Of a DNA stretch of 64,000 nt, positions 1 to 12,540 are shown one piece after another. The position numbers and the translations under genes were made by a program. The notes beneath the pieces were generated by a model. That model was not told where the DNA came from and did not search any database. It saw only the letters and a list, made by a program, of their open reading frames with translations. This DNA comes from Athripsodes cinereus (Eukaryota; Arthropoda; Insecta; Trichoptera; Leptoceridae): the NCBI GenBank assembly GCA_947579605.1, contig OX388322.1, positions 9,176,001 to 9,240,000 of the forward strand. The letters are read 5' to 3'. Every line of letters starts with the position of its first letter. Within the stretch, counting starts at the first letter, position 1.

Positions 1-2690
1 ATAGAAGCAGCCATTATGAAATATTTTATGAGATGAATCACTCGTCGGTAAATTAATCTTTCTCTTCAATACGATTTGAATTACCAAAAGAGATGATATT
101 ATAAAAATAATAAATGACTTGGAATTTTTTGTGCGTTGGCGTTTACTTTAATCAACGTTTTTGTCTGTATATTATATTCTATTATCTTAAACTTTAAAGA
201 CTTAATTAATATCTAACTGCTGATTGTACTAACATCTTTTATTATTCATTTGTGGGTAGATATCCACGACCCTTTGTTCATTTGAAACCTATTTTAACTC
301 CTAATTCTTAAAAAAAACGTGCTTAATTTTTAATTAATTTTTACACAGCTGGTTATTTTTAGTTTAAATAAAACTTGTATTTAATTATTTAACAGAGAAA
401 AATAGCTGAATATAGTTCATAGCTGCAGGTACTAAAATTGATAAAAATAAGTTTTTAGATGACAAAATTTATCTAAATTTAATTTACAGAAAAAATAAAT
501 AATTGAAAGTAAAAATTATTAGATTCATAATTAAAGACAATTTTATAATTCATATGTTTATAATGAATATATATAAATATACGTTTATAATTATAAAGTA
601 GATATTTATATTTATAATGAAAAGATTGATATAATATGGAACTATAACAAAATATTTAATGTAATTCAATATAACATGGAACTTCTGACATGGATACCTT
701 TATGTATCCGAGATTCTCATTTAATCTATATATTTATCTATATTTCTTATATGACGTGGATGTAATGGTCCTAGAATTGATGAAATTTACAATGTCCTTG
801 ACGTGCTTTGGCACGTAAACAACACTTTAACGTTGTCCAATAATAAATTAATTAATTAATTCGTCATAATCAATATGTTAATATAATTTTCGAGTCAAAA
901 AATAAAATGATAAATATAAAAAGAAAGTGTGTTATAAATATAATTAATTATAAATGTAAAGTGAGGCGATATAATGAATTATGCATATGTTTATAATATG
1001 ACTTACGGGGACGTATGAAGTATGGAAGTGAAGAAATAAATTAGTAAATAAACATGAATATTATCTTTTATTGGAAATTTTATGGTTTTGTTTTGTTTCT
1101 ATAATAAATTAAATAGGGAAATACAAATTGTAAATAAAACTATAATAAATTAAATAGGGAAATACAAATTGTAAATAAAACACATCAAGTGTGGTTTTCA
1201 GTATTAAGTAAAATATCGTTTCTTTATTAAAAAAATATCTAACTGGACTGACATGAAGATGAATGTGTTCATATAAGAACGAGGTCACAATTAATTAAAC
1301 AGAACATCTTATTGGACTTGTCAATTACTATTGTCAGCGTCGCGTTACTGTTTCTATTGAAAATAAAAATTGGTGGTATAGTGCACATTCAATCGAAGAG
1401 ATTCCTTTTGAAAAGACGTCAAAGAGAGGAAGGGGCGGGTAGAGAATAAAGAACCCCGATTGTGGAGGATGAAAGAAAGAAAAGATATTATTATTACTTC
1501 TATTATTGTGATGAAGTAGAAGAGGCGAAAGGTGAACAAGTCTTGATTATAAAAGTGGGGGCTTTTTAGTTAAATATAAAACGCAAAGGACTTCATTGTC
1601 GCGAATAATTAATGTTTTAGGCACAGGAAATTACTCGATATGAATCTACCACTAAATGAATCAGATTTTTAAAAAGTTTCATTTAATTTACAACGGAAAT
1701 ATTTCTTATTTTAATGGGTTCGAAATAAACTCAAATATACCCAAAACAAACGCTTTCAGTAAGCGATGTACTTGTGCTGTAGAGTTGGAATAGTTCTAGT
1801 TCAGCAACTGAAGTAATCGAACACATCATCAGTTGACATAAAATATCATCAAACAATGATCAACAATGATCTAAGTCGAAAGTTGTTTCTCTCGTTATGA
1901 AAAACTTTTGAAGTAGTAGAAAATATCTGTTTTAATTTATCCAAAATTTCTATAATTTTCAGTTCAACAAACTTTTACACAATTTAAAGGGGTTGAACTT
2001 TTTTTACAAAACCACATAATGCTGCTCAGAGATAAATCATATCCGTTATTTTGTTCCGGCTAAATGGATAATAATGAAATGTACATTTTAATTACAAGAT
2101 CTATACGAACTTTTACCTCAGAGCTGTTCTCTAGTTCCGGTCTCAACGCGTCTGGAAATGGCGTTGCTTTATGAAAATATAGTTACAAAGTGTTGAAAAT
2201 GAACTAAGCAGTTATCTATCTTACAATGCACCTAAATGAATAGGTAGGGAATATAAATTTCATCGAATACGGAATAAAAACTGTTTAACGGCTAAATGTT
2301 TTTTTTAGTTATAGGATACATTGATTGATTGAGAATGAAAGACATCAAAATAAATTGGGGGAATTTATTATGTGTACCTATATTTTTGCAAATTTACAAC
2401 TAGAGACAATAAGAAATATTCTAAGTTCATAATAATAAACTGTATTTTTTTTATGTATATTTAATGTTCCAAATATTGCACTTACAATAGTTTTTTACGG
2501 TTTAAAGATGATTCTTAGTCACAGGCAATCTCTTGTAATGAAATTATTGATAAAATTCTAAGAAGACATGAAACGATTTTCTCTTGTTGATGATTTGATA
2601 AATTTTAATATAATTAATTAATATAATAAAAGTAATGAAAAAAGATTTGAATACCATAAAAATCTATAATAATTAGACTATTTATATGTG
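1..2690. other. AT-rich non-coding sequence, probably intron
   Basis: No convincing gene or element seen. The only structure is a perfect 41-bp tandem duplication at 1,100-1,181 (unit begins TATAATAAATTAAATAGGG). If the RGK gene continues leftwards, this is intron. Confidence 0.5.
1100..1181. repeat. 41-bp tandem duplication (two copies)
   Basis: Two adjacent identical 41-bp units, 1,100-1,140 and 1,141-1,181. A local slippage-type duplication with no coding content. Confidence 0.85.
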
Positions 2691-2739
2691 GCGCCGTTTT
2701 ATGATCCATGACCGTCACAAGGGCGCCGTAAATTATCAC

Positions 2740-3110
2740 AACATCACACACAAGTGGGGAAGCAAATGGACTGATAACGTTTGACGAACATACAGATCGT
2801 CTTCTTCTTGCCATAATAAAATAAGATATTCAGAGTACGTGGCACACTATATCTCGGAACTGAAGACTATAAATACTTTACACTGTATTCAATTTATACG
2901 AATACCTGTCTTTTACAGGGCATTCAAAAACTTACAGGAACGGGTGAAAGATCTAAAGAAAGACCTTGAGTTAGTGGGATGAGATCGCGCCTCTGCGATA
3001 AACTCACCCTCTGTATATTGATAATATCCTATTTTATAAAAAAATGTATTTTTCTTTTAAATTGTATGTATTATAATCAGTAAAGATTGAATAAATAAAT
3101 AAATAAAAAA
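2740..3110 (+). mobile_element. Dispersed repeat joined to a retroelement-like 3' end with poly-A signal
   Basis: 2,745-2,960 is a diverged copy of the repeat also seen at 11,570, 27,845, 30,415, 47,640 and 49,070 (CACAAGTGGGG..., then a GGATGGGTGGC-like block, then CTTTTACAGG). Here it runs into an open frame ending FYRAFKNLQERVKDLKKDL...G-stop near 2,980. A 3' tail follows, with GCGATAAACTC, CCCTCTG and a terminal AATAAATAAATAAA. The same tail occurs at 42,720-42,850. The segment just before the tail resembles a terminal exon (acceptor CTGTCTTTTACAG), but since it is repetitive I call it retroelement debris. Confidence 0.45.
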
Positions 3111-3689
3111 GTATTCGGAATTTCTACGGAAAAAAGCCTCTATCAAATTCGTTTTACTTTTCCAATGAAATGAAACGTTAATTTGCTTCCAGTACAACTT
3201 TCCTTCTCTATTTCAGAGAGTGAGAGGTGGAATCTTTCTTTACAAAGGAATATTCTTCATTGTTTCTTTAGAAAGTTGCGAGTATTTCAACCACCTGATA
3301 ACATCTCCGCCACCTCTTTGACGTACATTAGCCCGAGGTAGGTCGGCGACCACACAAAAGCTGAGAACTTACAGCAACACCATCCCATTTAACATTATTT
3401 TAGACTACCTAATAAACCTTTTAAGTCATAATGATTTTGTTACTTAATAGTACTAACAATAAACTGACGCTCTGTTCGTTTCACTAAACGGGAAAAGAAA
3501 GGAAATTAACTTCATAAAACAAGCTTTTATTAATTAGTATGTATATGAATACTGAATTTCGTTGAGTCTCCAGCAAAAAATAAGTCTTCCAATCTCTCCT
3601 GGTTTTCGAGCCTCTTGTAAAAGGTAGGTATTTGTAAAAATGACACTAATAAGTTCTTAATATCTCCATTATTCATCTATGAGGAAAGT

Positions 3690-4170
3690 TATCTTTTTTA
3701 AAAGTCTTATTTTTATTGGGACGGAGAGAACAAATTACAAGCTTATTACATTACACTATTTAGTCTACTGGTTATCCAAATTGTGCAAAAGGTCGTGATT
3801 AGAATAGAAAGATAGAGATATTGAGTAACTTTTCGAAATGAGATAGTGCATTGGCATCATCACAACAACCATAGTCACTGCGTTACATATGGGAGAAAAG
3901 TACCACATTCTGCGGTTGACAGAATAAATTAAAGCCTTCTGTAGAGTGGTATATTTTGTTGTTAGTGAAAGTGCGAATGTACTTAAACTATGAAGATGAT
4001 GTGGTATGATTTCTGTACTTAATAGAACAGTTAGTACTACAGTAACATTTTTCATTTTCCAAATTCTTTTTATTTCTTCCTGCAATTTTGTATACTTTCT
4101 GATTTTTATTGTAATAATCGTAAATATATTGTTGGTGTTCGGAACTTATTATTATTATAGTCTGATTTGC
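3690..4170 (-). pseudogene. C-terminal relic of an RLE-type-like non-LTR retrotransposon
   Basis: Minus-strand translation gives VPNTNNIF... leading into RKYTKLQEEIKRIWKMKNV, then a hydrophobic stretch with HHLHSLSTFALSL and a tail resembling LQKALI. The 55,293-55,830 relic shows the same order (DIAVPNTHNIQTT, RKYTEL, EIKYI). In that copy an R-PD motif precedes DIAVP by about the spacing expected for a restriction-like endonuclease. This segment keeps only the part after the first catalytic motif. It is decayed and non-functional. Confidence 0.55.
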
Positions 4171-4592
4171 AAGATTTGAGAAAATCTAATAATACTTTGC
4201 CATAGAACATGATGATGAAACACACATAATACACGTTTTAATCGACAATATTGATTTTCCGGCTATTCGTTTGGTAGATATAATTCATATATACGAGTAC
4301 ATACATACATGTGATATGACTTAAATATTTACGCGAGGATTTGTATAACTAACAATAGGAAGGGTTAAAACAACTGTGAGGGTTTTCTATTGTTCCCTAT
4401 TCATGTGAATTAATGCGTATCATTCAATCAAATTTTAATAACATGACTGTACATACATAGTGTATGTCACCCGCTGTCATACATACATAACAGCTGAAAC
4501 AATAATATTCCTAATTATTCATAACACTAGTTATTGTTGTTAGTCAGCCTGACAACTACACATGTAATATCTATGACATACTGACACGTATA

Positions 4593-4722
4593 TATAATGA
4601 GTTACAATCTATTGGATTGGTCTGCAATGAGTTTTGACTTTCTTTCTTCAGTTGGTCCATATAAGCGTCTCTCGGTCGGCCTCTGCCATTTGTGCCTTCG
4701 GTCCTACTCTCTGCGACTGACA
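4593..4722 (-). mobile_element. LINE 3' end (family of 51,630-52,530)
   Basis: The minus strand encodes TEGTNGRGRPRDAYMDQLKKE..., the extreme C-terminus of the same reverse transcriptase as at 51,644-51,970, and ends in the shared tail CAATCCAAT(A/G)GATTGTAACTCA. It abuts an oppositely oriented copy starting at 4,726. Confidence 0.65.
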
Positions 4723-4725
4723 CGA

Positions 4726-5210
4726 TAAAATCTAAAATATTAGAATCTCCAAATATTGATTTAAACGTTAGGAAGAACCTGACTAAAGCCTTTGTCTGAA
4801 GCATCCTGCTATATGGTAGCGAGATGTGGACCATCAGCAAGAGTGAAAGCAGACAGTTAACAGCCTTTGAGATGTGGTTCAACAGACGTATGCTGAAGAT
4901 CCATCAGACGGAACATGACAAAAACAAATAGGTGAAAAAGCAGGCAACTCCTTAAATAAATCAGTTAACAATGAACAAACTGGATTAGCCACAACAACAG
5001 GCACCCAAGCCTGCTCATCACTAACGCGGAGGGCAAGACCGTAGGCAGCTATGGTAGATACCGACCAAGAGACACATGTATGGACCAAGTGAAAAAAGAC
5101 ATGAACTGTGGCACAAACATAGATTAACAGAGACTAACTGAAAATTGGGAGGAATGTAGAAGAATATCTGAAGTCATTGAAGACCAATCCAATGGATTGT
5201 AACTCACTAT
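4726..5210 (+). pseudogene. LINE reverse-transcriptase C-terminus, degenerate
   Basis: The plus strand reads KSKILESPNIDLNVRKNLTKAFV-stop, then LLYGSEMWTISK, FEMWFNRRMLKIH, many stops and shifts, and finally QSNGL-stop. This is colinear with the 51,630-52,530 element and older. Together with the piece at 4,593-4,722 it forms a tail-out inverted pair. Confidence 0.65.
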
Positions 5211-5214
5211 ATAT

Positions 5215-7528
5215 TATTCTGAATAGTGTTAGAAATTCCGCATACATTTTTACTTCGTTCACGTGTAAGTATACGCTAAACGTGTATGTCATGACGTATT
5301 CTAGAAAGACAAATAAGCAGAGGTTGGGCAGTAACTCGGTAGAATAGTCGGCTGCCCTAAAATGAAGCTGGGCAAGACATGTTGCCAAGTACTCCAATTC
5401 AATATCAATATTACGTTCCAATCTCTCCATCTACCCTACTTGTGGTACAGCGTAAGGTATGATAAAGCACAGTACAGTATATTAAACAGCGATCCTTTAT
5501 CTATACTAGGTAGGGGATGAATAATGTACAGTGAAGAATAATAATTTAAAATCTTTCGCGATATATACACTATACGTCAATCAGGCAACATTAGGTATAT
5601 ACTCACTAATACTGTTTTTATGTACTGCTTTGTGTAATGTCAATTATATATTTTTAATTTGTGATAATTTAGTTGGCAATTAAATATCACAGCTGTTGCA
5701 CGTATCTTTGATATTATTTTGCACCTAGTTCAACATGGACAAATTTAAATCCTGCTCGAAGGACCATGTTGAATTTAATAGATAGATTCGTTGGTCGAAG
5801 ATAAAATGTAAAATATTAATAACGTATCACCATGTATGTACAATACAATAGATATTATTACTTCAAACATGACACCATTAGACAGATTGTATAGTGTAAA
5901 CGCTACATCACACAAAGTGTTATATGTGATTGCTGGTCATGCTACATTTGACGCTCCCACGGTATAGTATAAAGGTAGGTTTTCATTGTTACTATACTGT
6001 CTATTTGCACACCTTGCTTATATATGTTATCACGATGATAATAATAACACGTTACTGTATTCGTGCAAATGGAAAGCGTTAGAGTGAATGGAAAGGGTTG
6101 CGTTATTCAAAACGCTATACGAATTTCATAAGTCTGTTTCTTGTAATAATAATAAACAATTTTCAAATAGTATTTACGTATGACTGTCTGAATTTCATCC
6201 CAAATGCATGCGGAGAACCAATATAATAATTATATTCCATGGACGAAATATCATATGTTTTTACGCAGGAGTTTATATAAGATGATTTTTTACTTCATTT
6301 CACTGCGTACAGTTCGTCAGAAACTTGGTTCGTGCCTTTGCATATGAGCTAAGCCCGTCGCCAATATATGCGGTTGGATTCGCCAAAATCATGAAGTGTT
6401 TCGACATCGATCCTCACCAGGGCCATTTCTCGTATATGATTTCATTTCTCATTCATTTATCTATTCAATCTAATAGATGGTGAGAGGATGTTTCGTAAAC
6501 TGTTCATTCTCAAGCAAATGTACAGTTTCTGTTCACAAATAAATTAGCCCGACAATGATAGCTTACGCTTAAGAGTATAAGTTTAAATACGAAATATTGT
6601 TTTTTTTTTAATTTCTTCTCTTAATAGTAACTTCAATCAGGCTACGTTGGTAAATAAGTTAAACTTTATATATTTATTAATTCTCATCCACATACACGTT
6701 GACAAACAAGACTGGATATTTACAAAATTGGTTTAAATTTTTTTGTACGGTATTGAGTGATTTCATCGTTTTTAACTGCAACATTTTTCAATTTTCCGTT
6801 TTCTTACTTTTATTTTATCGTACGCGTATTTTTCAAGAAGGCATTTTATTTATTTATTTATTTTACAATTTTACACAATAAACGGCTATAAGCCTTTAAC
6901 AAAAAAATATATAATTTACATCTAAATAGAATAATATAAAAAAGCAAAACAACATACAACTAAGAAACCTATAACTAATCAATGGAGTATTAACATAAAA
7001 GTTAACAAAATCCTACAAAATAAAAATATTAAAAACATTAGAGTAGATAAGAAAACATACTGTATCTTTGTATAATTATTTACTCTGTATAACATAATTG
7101 ACTATTTCTTCTATCTAAAAATTTCCTATCACAAAACTATTCATTTTATCGAATAATGGGAATATAATAAAAGTCCAGTACAAAGTATCTTAGACAGAGT
7201 AATATAATATAATACAGTAACCATTAAGTATTGGATACAGAAAGTTAAGAGTCATAGTATAAAAGGTCAAGACAATAATTACGAGAGAGTGGCGAATATA
7301 AAAGGAAATCCATAAACGCTAAGTAAACGGAATACAAGTTGTACTTGAGAAATGGATATTCAGCATAAAATATAAAACATATAAACATAAAATGAGTTAC
7401 TTTGAATGCAAAATTCTGGATGATAATGCATCACGTTGTTTGTAACATACAACAAAAATTAGAACACATTTTATCATAATCCTTGGTTTTTTATTTAACG
7501 TTTTAACAATAAACTGCAGATCTTGACC
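5215..7528. other. AT-rich non-coding sequence
   Basis: No gene or clear element. The block ATTTATTTATTTATTTTACA at about 6,845-6,905 followed by ACGGCTATAAGCC reads, on the minus strand, like the 3' UTR and A-tail of a LINE. A 10-bp hairpin stem (TTCAACATGG/CCATGTTGAA) sits at 5,730-5,775. Confidence 0.4.
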
Positions 7529-7733
7529 TGAGGCCTGAGTCAATAACACACTTTCACGTCACGTTCCCGCTCCGTTCACGTTCGAGTATAGACGAAGTTG
7601 CAAGCAAGTGTCAATTTCGTTGCTAAGATACACAATAGTTACGAAAATTAACACTTTGGCGCAACATCGTCTGCACCCGAACGCTAACGGAGCGGGAACG
7701 TGACGCGAAAGTGTGTTATTGACTCAGGCCTCA
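7529..7733. mobile_element. Palindromic MITE, 205 bp
   Basis: Terminal inverted repeats start TGAGGCCTGAGTCAATAACA and extend about 50 bp with few mismatches; the outer 27 bp are perfect. The centre carries GTTGCTAAGATACACAATAG-like sequence that matches the centre of the MITE at 15,048-15,227, so the two are distant members of one family. No coding capacity. The target duplication is unclear, so I do not assign a superfamily. Confidence 0.75.
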
Positions 7734-7739
7734 GCGATG

Positions 7740-9005
7740 TTTTGTTGCGTCAGAGAAACTGTAGTGTGATACAATTATTCGAAAAATAATTATGGGCGAT
7801 TCAATAGAGGTCATATTTGGAAATATCCTACTCTGGACAGATACCCGAAACAGATAGGCCAGCACAGAATAATCAAAAAAGAGCAGATCTCTTTCGTCCA
7901 CAGATTCTGGAAGCAGCGATAAAGAGGGCCAGGGCTCCCTGGAAGAAGAACCAGAGCACAATAGGGCCTTGACTCCATTAGAATAAGGGAAGATGTTTGA
8001 ATGTCCATAATTATAGATAATATTCCGGTACATCAGATTATTCGGAGAATATCGGATAGTCTATAACTTCCCTGGGTTCAGTTATATTTTATTATCGGGT
8101 CACGAACTAATATAACAACATTTGAGAACGTGCTTATTGGATTGATTTCCGTCTGACTTCTATGGAATTACAGGAGCAAATAATTCCATAGACAAATATT
8201 AGCAGAAGCAAAATATGTACAAATTTCAGTTTCCATAAACTAAATTATTTGTAAAGGTAATGTTAACGGTAAATTAAGAAATAAATCGTCGGTGAATTCA
8301 TGAAACATTCTATGTATCAAGATTTTAAAAAAAAACTGATTTGCTGGATGACATTTTTTATGAGTCTGGTTCATAACATGGAAAACGTCTAAAAAATTAA
8401 TAGCACATATATTGAATTTCTTGGCATGTTTCGAAAAAGTCACAGATGAATTTTTATGAGTTATCACGTACCTAACTAAGAGATTTCATTTCTCTCAATA
8501 ACTTTTTCTGTGGATAACTCCATCGTATAGGTTGTTTTATTGGTAGATGCATCTCGACGAGATGAATAATTTAGTCTCACTTTTGAAAAAAATGTACATG
8601 TGAGGTTTCATGGATCTACCGACAATATAAAACAGATATTCATAAGCGATAACTATAATGACTTGCATAATCAGATTTGTTGCAGATGGGGCTGAACTCT
8701 GCAAAGGGCTGTAATTTTTACCATTGGCATAGAAGTCAATTTCTACTATGTGTCCTCATTTGCTTATTCTGTCTACAATGTGTTTTTCAGTTGGATATTT
8801 GATCAGTATTCCTTGATTTAAACGTTAGTCAAAACTAAAATATACCACGAATATAATAAATTATATAGTCCTCAGAATATGAAGCAAACTTTACAAAGTT
8901 CTCGTTATAATCATAGAAACGGGATTATTCTATGGAGGGATGGAATTAAAATCATCCGGATTATATATATAATAAATGGGATTATTTTTTCCATTTCGGT
9001 AAATT
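7740..9005. other. Non-coding sequence, nothing recognised
   Basis: AT-rich, with short chance frames only. No repeat ends or conserved protein motifs seen on either strand. Confidence 0.45.
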
Positions 9006-9009
9006 TTAC

Positions 9010-9530
9010 ATACATACATACCATCACGCCGCTTCCCTCGCGGGGTAGGCAGAAAGGATCGAGCGCCACTTCCTTCTATCCTTGCATACATCTTTCGCTT
9101 CCGTCACTGTCATACAATTCCTCATGCATGCTCTCCTGTTCAATGTGCTCAACACGTGACCGTCCTGTAGGATTTGATTTAAATGATCTTGCCATTTAAT
9201 CCTCGGACGTCCACGTCTCCGAGCACCATTCCTCTCAGCCAAATATATCTTCTTAGTCATTCTGTCCTCATTCATTCTTTCAACGTGTCCAAACCATCTT
9301 AACTTATTTACATTCATCCTTGTTATTACACCAACTTTCATTCCACATTCCTTTCGTATATCACTGTTACGCACACGATCTCTCAGACTTTTACCACAAA
9401 TCCTTCTCAACGATCTCATTTCCACTGCATTTATGCCACTTTCATCCTTCTTCAACCATGTCCACGTCTCGCTTGCATACATAAGTGTTGGCACTAAGAT
9501 AGCAGAGTGCACCAACCTTTTAGCTGTGGT
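9010..9530 (-). pseudogene. LINE reverse-transcriptase C-terminal fragment, open for 163 codons
   Basis: The minus-strand frame 9,024-9,515 encodes LMYASETWTW, then GINAVEMRSLRRICGK, RDRVRNSDIRKECG, VNKLRWFGHVERM, GRPRIKWQDHLNQIL and CMRNCMTVTEAKDVCKDR. This is the C-terminal, post-catalytic part of a non-LTR retrotransposon. The element is 5'-truncated. On the minus strand the 3' end reads TGCCTACCCCGCGAGGGAAG and stops at a TATG-type microsatellite. It is the longest intact member of a family with relatives at 10,322, 32,713, 44,279 and 44,690. The clade is uncertain. Confidence 0.75.
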
Positions 9531-9957
9531 GGATATGTAAATTTTAATCCTTGAATAAAAAATAAATGAAGTTTTTATCTAACAACAATAATGCTTGCAT
9601 TGTGCAAATATTACAACTAAATTTCAACATGCAATCACCCACAAACCTATCAAATTTATATTATTTGTAGATACGACCAATAAGATGAATGTTTGTAAAA
9701 ACTTTAAGCGATACTCGTACATTGAAGCGAAGTGAATAAAATGCGTAAAAGACGAAAAATGTTTATCTGTCTTAAATAAGGAGTGTAAGATAGCATAGAC
9801 GGCCGAGAATCGCGAGACTTAATCACTTTTATGATGACATTTTTTCAAATCAATAATGATCTTAGGAGTGTAAAGATTTTCAAAATTGATAAAATTCGCA
9901 ATAGAAAAAAATACTTGCTTTAAACTAATCAAACTACATATAGAATTCTACTACTTA

Positions 9958-10210
9958 TGATATTTATTTATTTAGGAACAAACATACGCCAACAGGTCAA
10001 ACGTATACATTCAGACAACAGAATAAATCAATTCTGAATAATGCTATGCCCCATCACAGGTACAAATGCATTTTAACCTAAGTCACGTCATCAAAAATCT
10101 CAACACACACGAGTCCCACGAAATATTCACCAAGACGGTGGATATTTCGTGGAAAGGCTCCAATAAACCTTCGAGGGAAGCTAAAAAGAAGCGGGGATCA
10201 TCAATCTTAA
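9958..10210 (-). mobile_element. Probable LINE 3' UTR with A-tail
   Basis: Read on the minus strand the segment ends in CCTAAATAAATAAATATC, as LINE 3' ends do. It contains a 16-bp hairpin stem with one mismatch and a 5-base loop at 10,116-10,152. No coding part remains. Confidence 0.4.
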
Positions 10211-10321
10211 CTTGAATACAAAAATACACATTACAACAATTTAAAAAAATGTATGGAGTTAGTCAAAAGATAAAAAGATGATTATACTACTATTAAAATG
10301 AATATTCTCCGATAAATAACT

Positions 10322-10862
10322 GTGCACAAAAATGCTAGTGCACAATACCATTCTGGTACCGGCACTTATGTATGCAAGCGAAACTTGGACGGGGTTGAAT
10401 GGAGTGGAAGTGAAAAGGATGAGAGTGGAATAAATGCTGTGGAGATGCGTTCACTGAGAAGAATGGTTGGTAAAACGTTGCGAGATAGAGTGAAGAATGA
10501 GGATATCAGGAGCATGAGCGGATGTGAGTGGACAGAATGCGTGTAAACAAGTTGAGATGGTTTGGACATGTTGAGCGAATGCAAGATGAAAGGATGACGA
10601 AGAGGATGTATTTCTCTGAAAGAAGGGGTGTGAGGAAGCGCGGACGTCCAAGAACCACGTGGCTTGATCACGTGGACCAAATTCTTAAGGACGGACGCGT
10701 GCTGAGTAAGAGAAATCGGCGTGCATGTATGAGAAACTGGATGAATGTAGAGGAAGCGAAAGAAGTATGTAAGGATAGATCTATATGGCGTTCCCTTCTC
10801 TCTGCCTACTCCTCCTGGGACATGGCGTGAGGGTATAGTATAGTATAGTAGTAGGTATAGTA
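10322..10862 (+). pseudogene. LINE reverse-transcriptase C-terminal fragment, frameshifted
   Basis: Same family as 9,010-9,530. One frame (to 10,546) holds KDESGINAVEMRSLRRM and RDRVKNEDIR. A second frame (10,528-10,830) holds RVNKLRWFGHVERM, RGRPRTTWLDHVDQIL and CMRNWMNVEEAKEVCKDR, ending SWDMA-stop. The frameshift near 10,530 shows decay. The 3' end is a TATAG-type microsatellite (about 10,832-10,862), like other copies of this family. Confidence 0.75.
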
Positions 10863-11019
10863 AATAACTACTGTTAATAATGGACGTGTATTGATCCTAG
10901 GTGCTGTAAAGCGCTCTTGAGGTTATACTTTCAGAGCATGATATTTTATAAGTTGTCAGTTGTCCAATTATTATTTTAATCATAGTAAAAAGAATTGTAT
11001 ATATATTTTCTTATCTTAC

Positions 11020-11203
11020 CTGCTAGCAGTGGTGTTGACGCTGGTGTTGGATCTGGACCTTCTGCTTATTATTGAGTCACCTTCATTCACAATACCACCT
11101 TTCGTAATGGAGAAAGTTCTCAGACGATAGAGGTCGTCGGACGCACGCGGATTCAGCGCCTGCTCGGGTAATGAACAAACTCGCGGCCGTATATGGGCTG
11201 CAA
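11020..11203 (-). CDS. RGK-family small GTPase, second coding exon
   Basis: Exon of 184 bp. It opens after an acceptor (ccacag) and closes at a strong donor (AGCAG|GTAAGA), phase 2. The single G carried from the upstream exon restores the frame. It encodes about 61 residues, with RPRVCSLPE near the start, NPRASDDLYRLRTFSI in the middle, then a GDS motif and SRRSRSNTSV. This matches the conserved segment that precedes the G domain in insect RGK GTPases as I recall them. The exon is clearly more GC-rich than its flanks. A second AG six bases downstream would give a protein two residues shorter, also in frame. The next exon, expected to begin the GTP-binding domain, was not found to the left, so it probably lies outside the window. 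Confidence 0.75.
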
Positions 11204-11569
11204 CTGTGGATAACAAAACAACAAAGAAATGCATTAGAACAATACAGATATAGAAGTATGAACGAAAAACTTCAAACATAGTCTTGGTCATTTTTGTGTT
11301 ATATTTTTGAGACCGGGAATCAAACCCAATAGCTCTCATTTACGTACATATCTACGCAGACGATTATGAGAAAGATCAGTTATATATTGTTTGCCCAACT
11401 AAATCAAATGAAATCGAATCAAAGTACTGATGTCATTTCAGTGTTTAAAAGTTTAATTATTTTATCACAGAATGTATGAAATATGAATGATTATTTTGTT
11501 AGTAGAATTAATAGAATGATATGAGTAATTATTAAGTCATAACATATTTTTAGCAATTCAGTCATTCAT

Positions 11570-11830
11570 TCATATCATCACGAAATCATCCACAAGTGGG
11601 GTAGCCAGCGAATCAACTGTACGTAGCAAATATGCAAGTTATTTTCTATGTGCCAATAAAAATTGAGACATTCAGGATGGGGGGCATATCTCATCGCCGA
11701 ACTGAAGATATTGAAAGTCTGAAGCGAGATGTTTCACGAAAAACTACTTCTTACAGGACACTCAAAAACTAACAGAAAAGAATGAGAAATCTTTCCTTTA
11801 CCGGGGACTCCACAGAAAATTTCTTAAACT
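11570..11830 (+). repeat. Dispersed repeat, about 250 bp
   Basis: Opens CCACAAGTGGGGTAGCCAGC, continues with GACATTCAGGATGG and TCTTACAGGACACTCAAAAAC, and closes with TTTACCGGGGACTCCAC. The best-preserved copy is at 27,845-28,085. The class is unknown: there is no tRNA box and no clear inverted ends. Confidence 0.65.
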
Positions 11831-12171
11831 TAAAATATGATTAAAGGTTAACATTGCATCAAGATATTTATATCAATAGAAAATTTCAAAATTCGCTTCA
11901 GATGATAATAGGTATATGATAAATAAAATAACATATTGTATAGAATGGCGGAATCAGTTTCTCATTTGTATCTAATGCTACTTTTCAATCCGAGCTCTGT
12001 TTACAATTTTGATAATACATCTTACTCAATCTCAATACAGTTATTCAGATAGAAACAAGTAATGAAATAGATAAGTTGAATACCGGATCTTAAACTGATC
12101 TCTTAAGCCGGATATCCTAATACTATTGTGTGAAATGTATCTACACTCTACTCAATTTTAATACTTCTATA

Positions 12172-12540
12172 TTATACTATACTATACCCTCCCAAATGGG
12201 GCTGAAATAGAGAATGCAAGAGGATGAAAGGGTCCAACACAAACTGCGCCTAATGTTCTGTCTACAAGGCTCTGTATACAGTAATATGATACCTCAATCA
12301 CTTTTGGAGCTCCGCCCTTAGTAGACCCTTAGGCTCAGCAAAAACATTCACTTACATGCTGGACGACATCAACAGAGCTAACAAATTCTGCTACGACTGG
12401 GATTTTAGTGTTGCGAGATCCGTTATCCGCAATCGACCTTCCGAGGAACTTGGGAACAATCCACCGATAACAATGTTCAGGAGCAAACTGAAGATATCAC
12501 TCTTCGAACAGAGTTTTCTATGTCTTTGAGATGGACACTC
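12172..12540. mobile_element. LINE debris
   Basis: 12,172-12,200 resembles the microsatellite-plus-CCCTC end of the LINE family at 44,279. 12,360-12,530 on the plus strand translates openly (YMLDDINRANKFCYDWDF, later MFRSKLKISLFEQ). That recalls the F-x-x-x-L-K-x-x-L-F end of some LINE reverse transcriptases, but I cannot assign it firmly. Confidence 0.3.

Noticed and set aside
8240..8467. 75-codon minus-strand ORF as a small gene
   Set aside because: No family resemblance, no splice or promoter context, and composition like surrounding AT-rich DNA.
1..11019. G-domain exons of the RGK gene on the minus strand
   Set aside because: Searched by eye for the GxxGVGK-type P-loop and a GC-richer exon with splice sites; none found.
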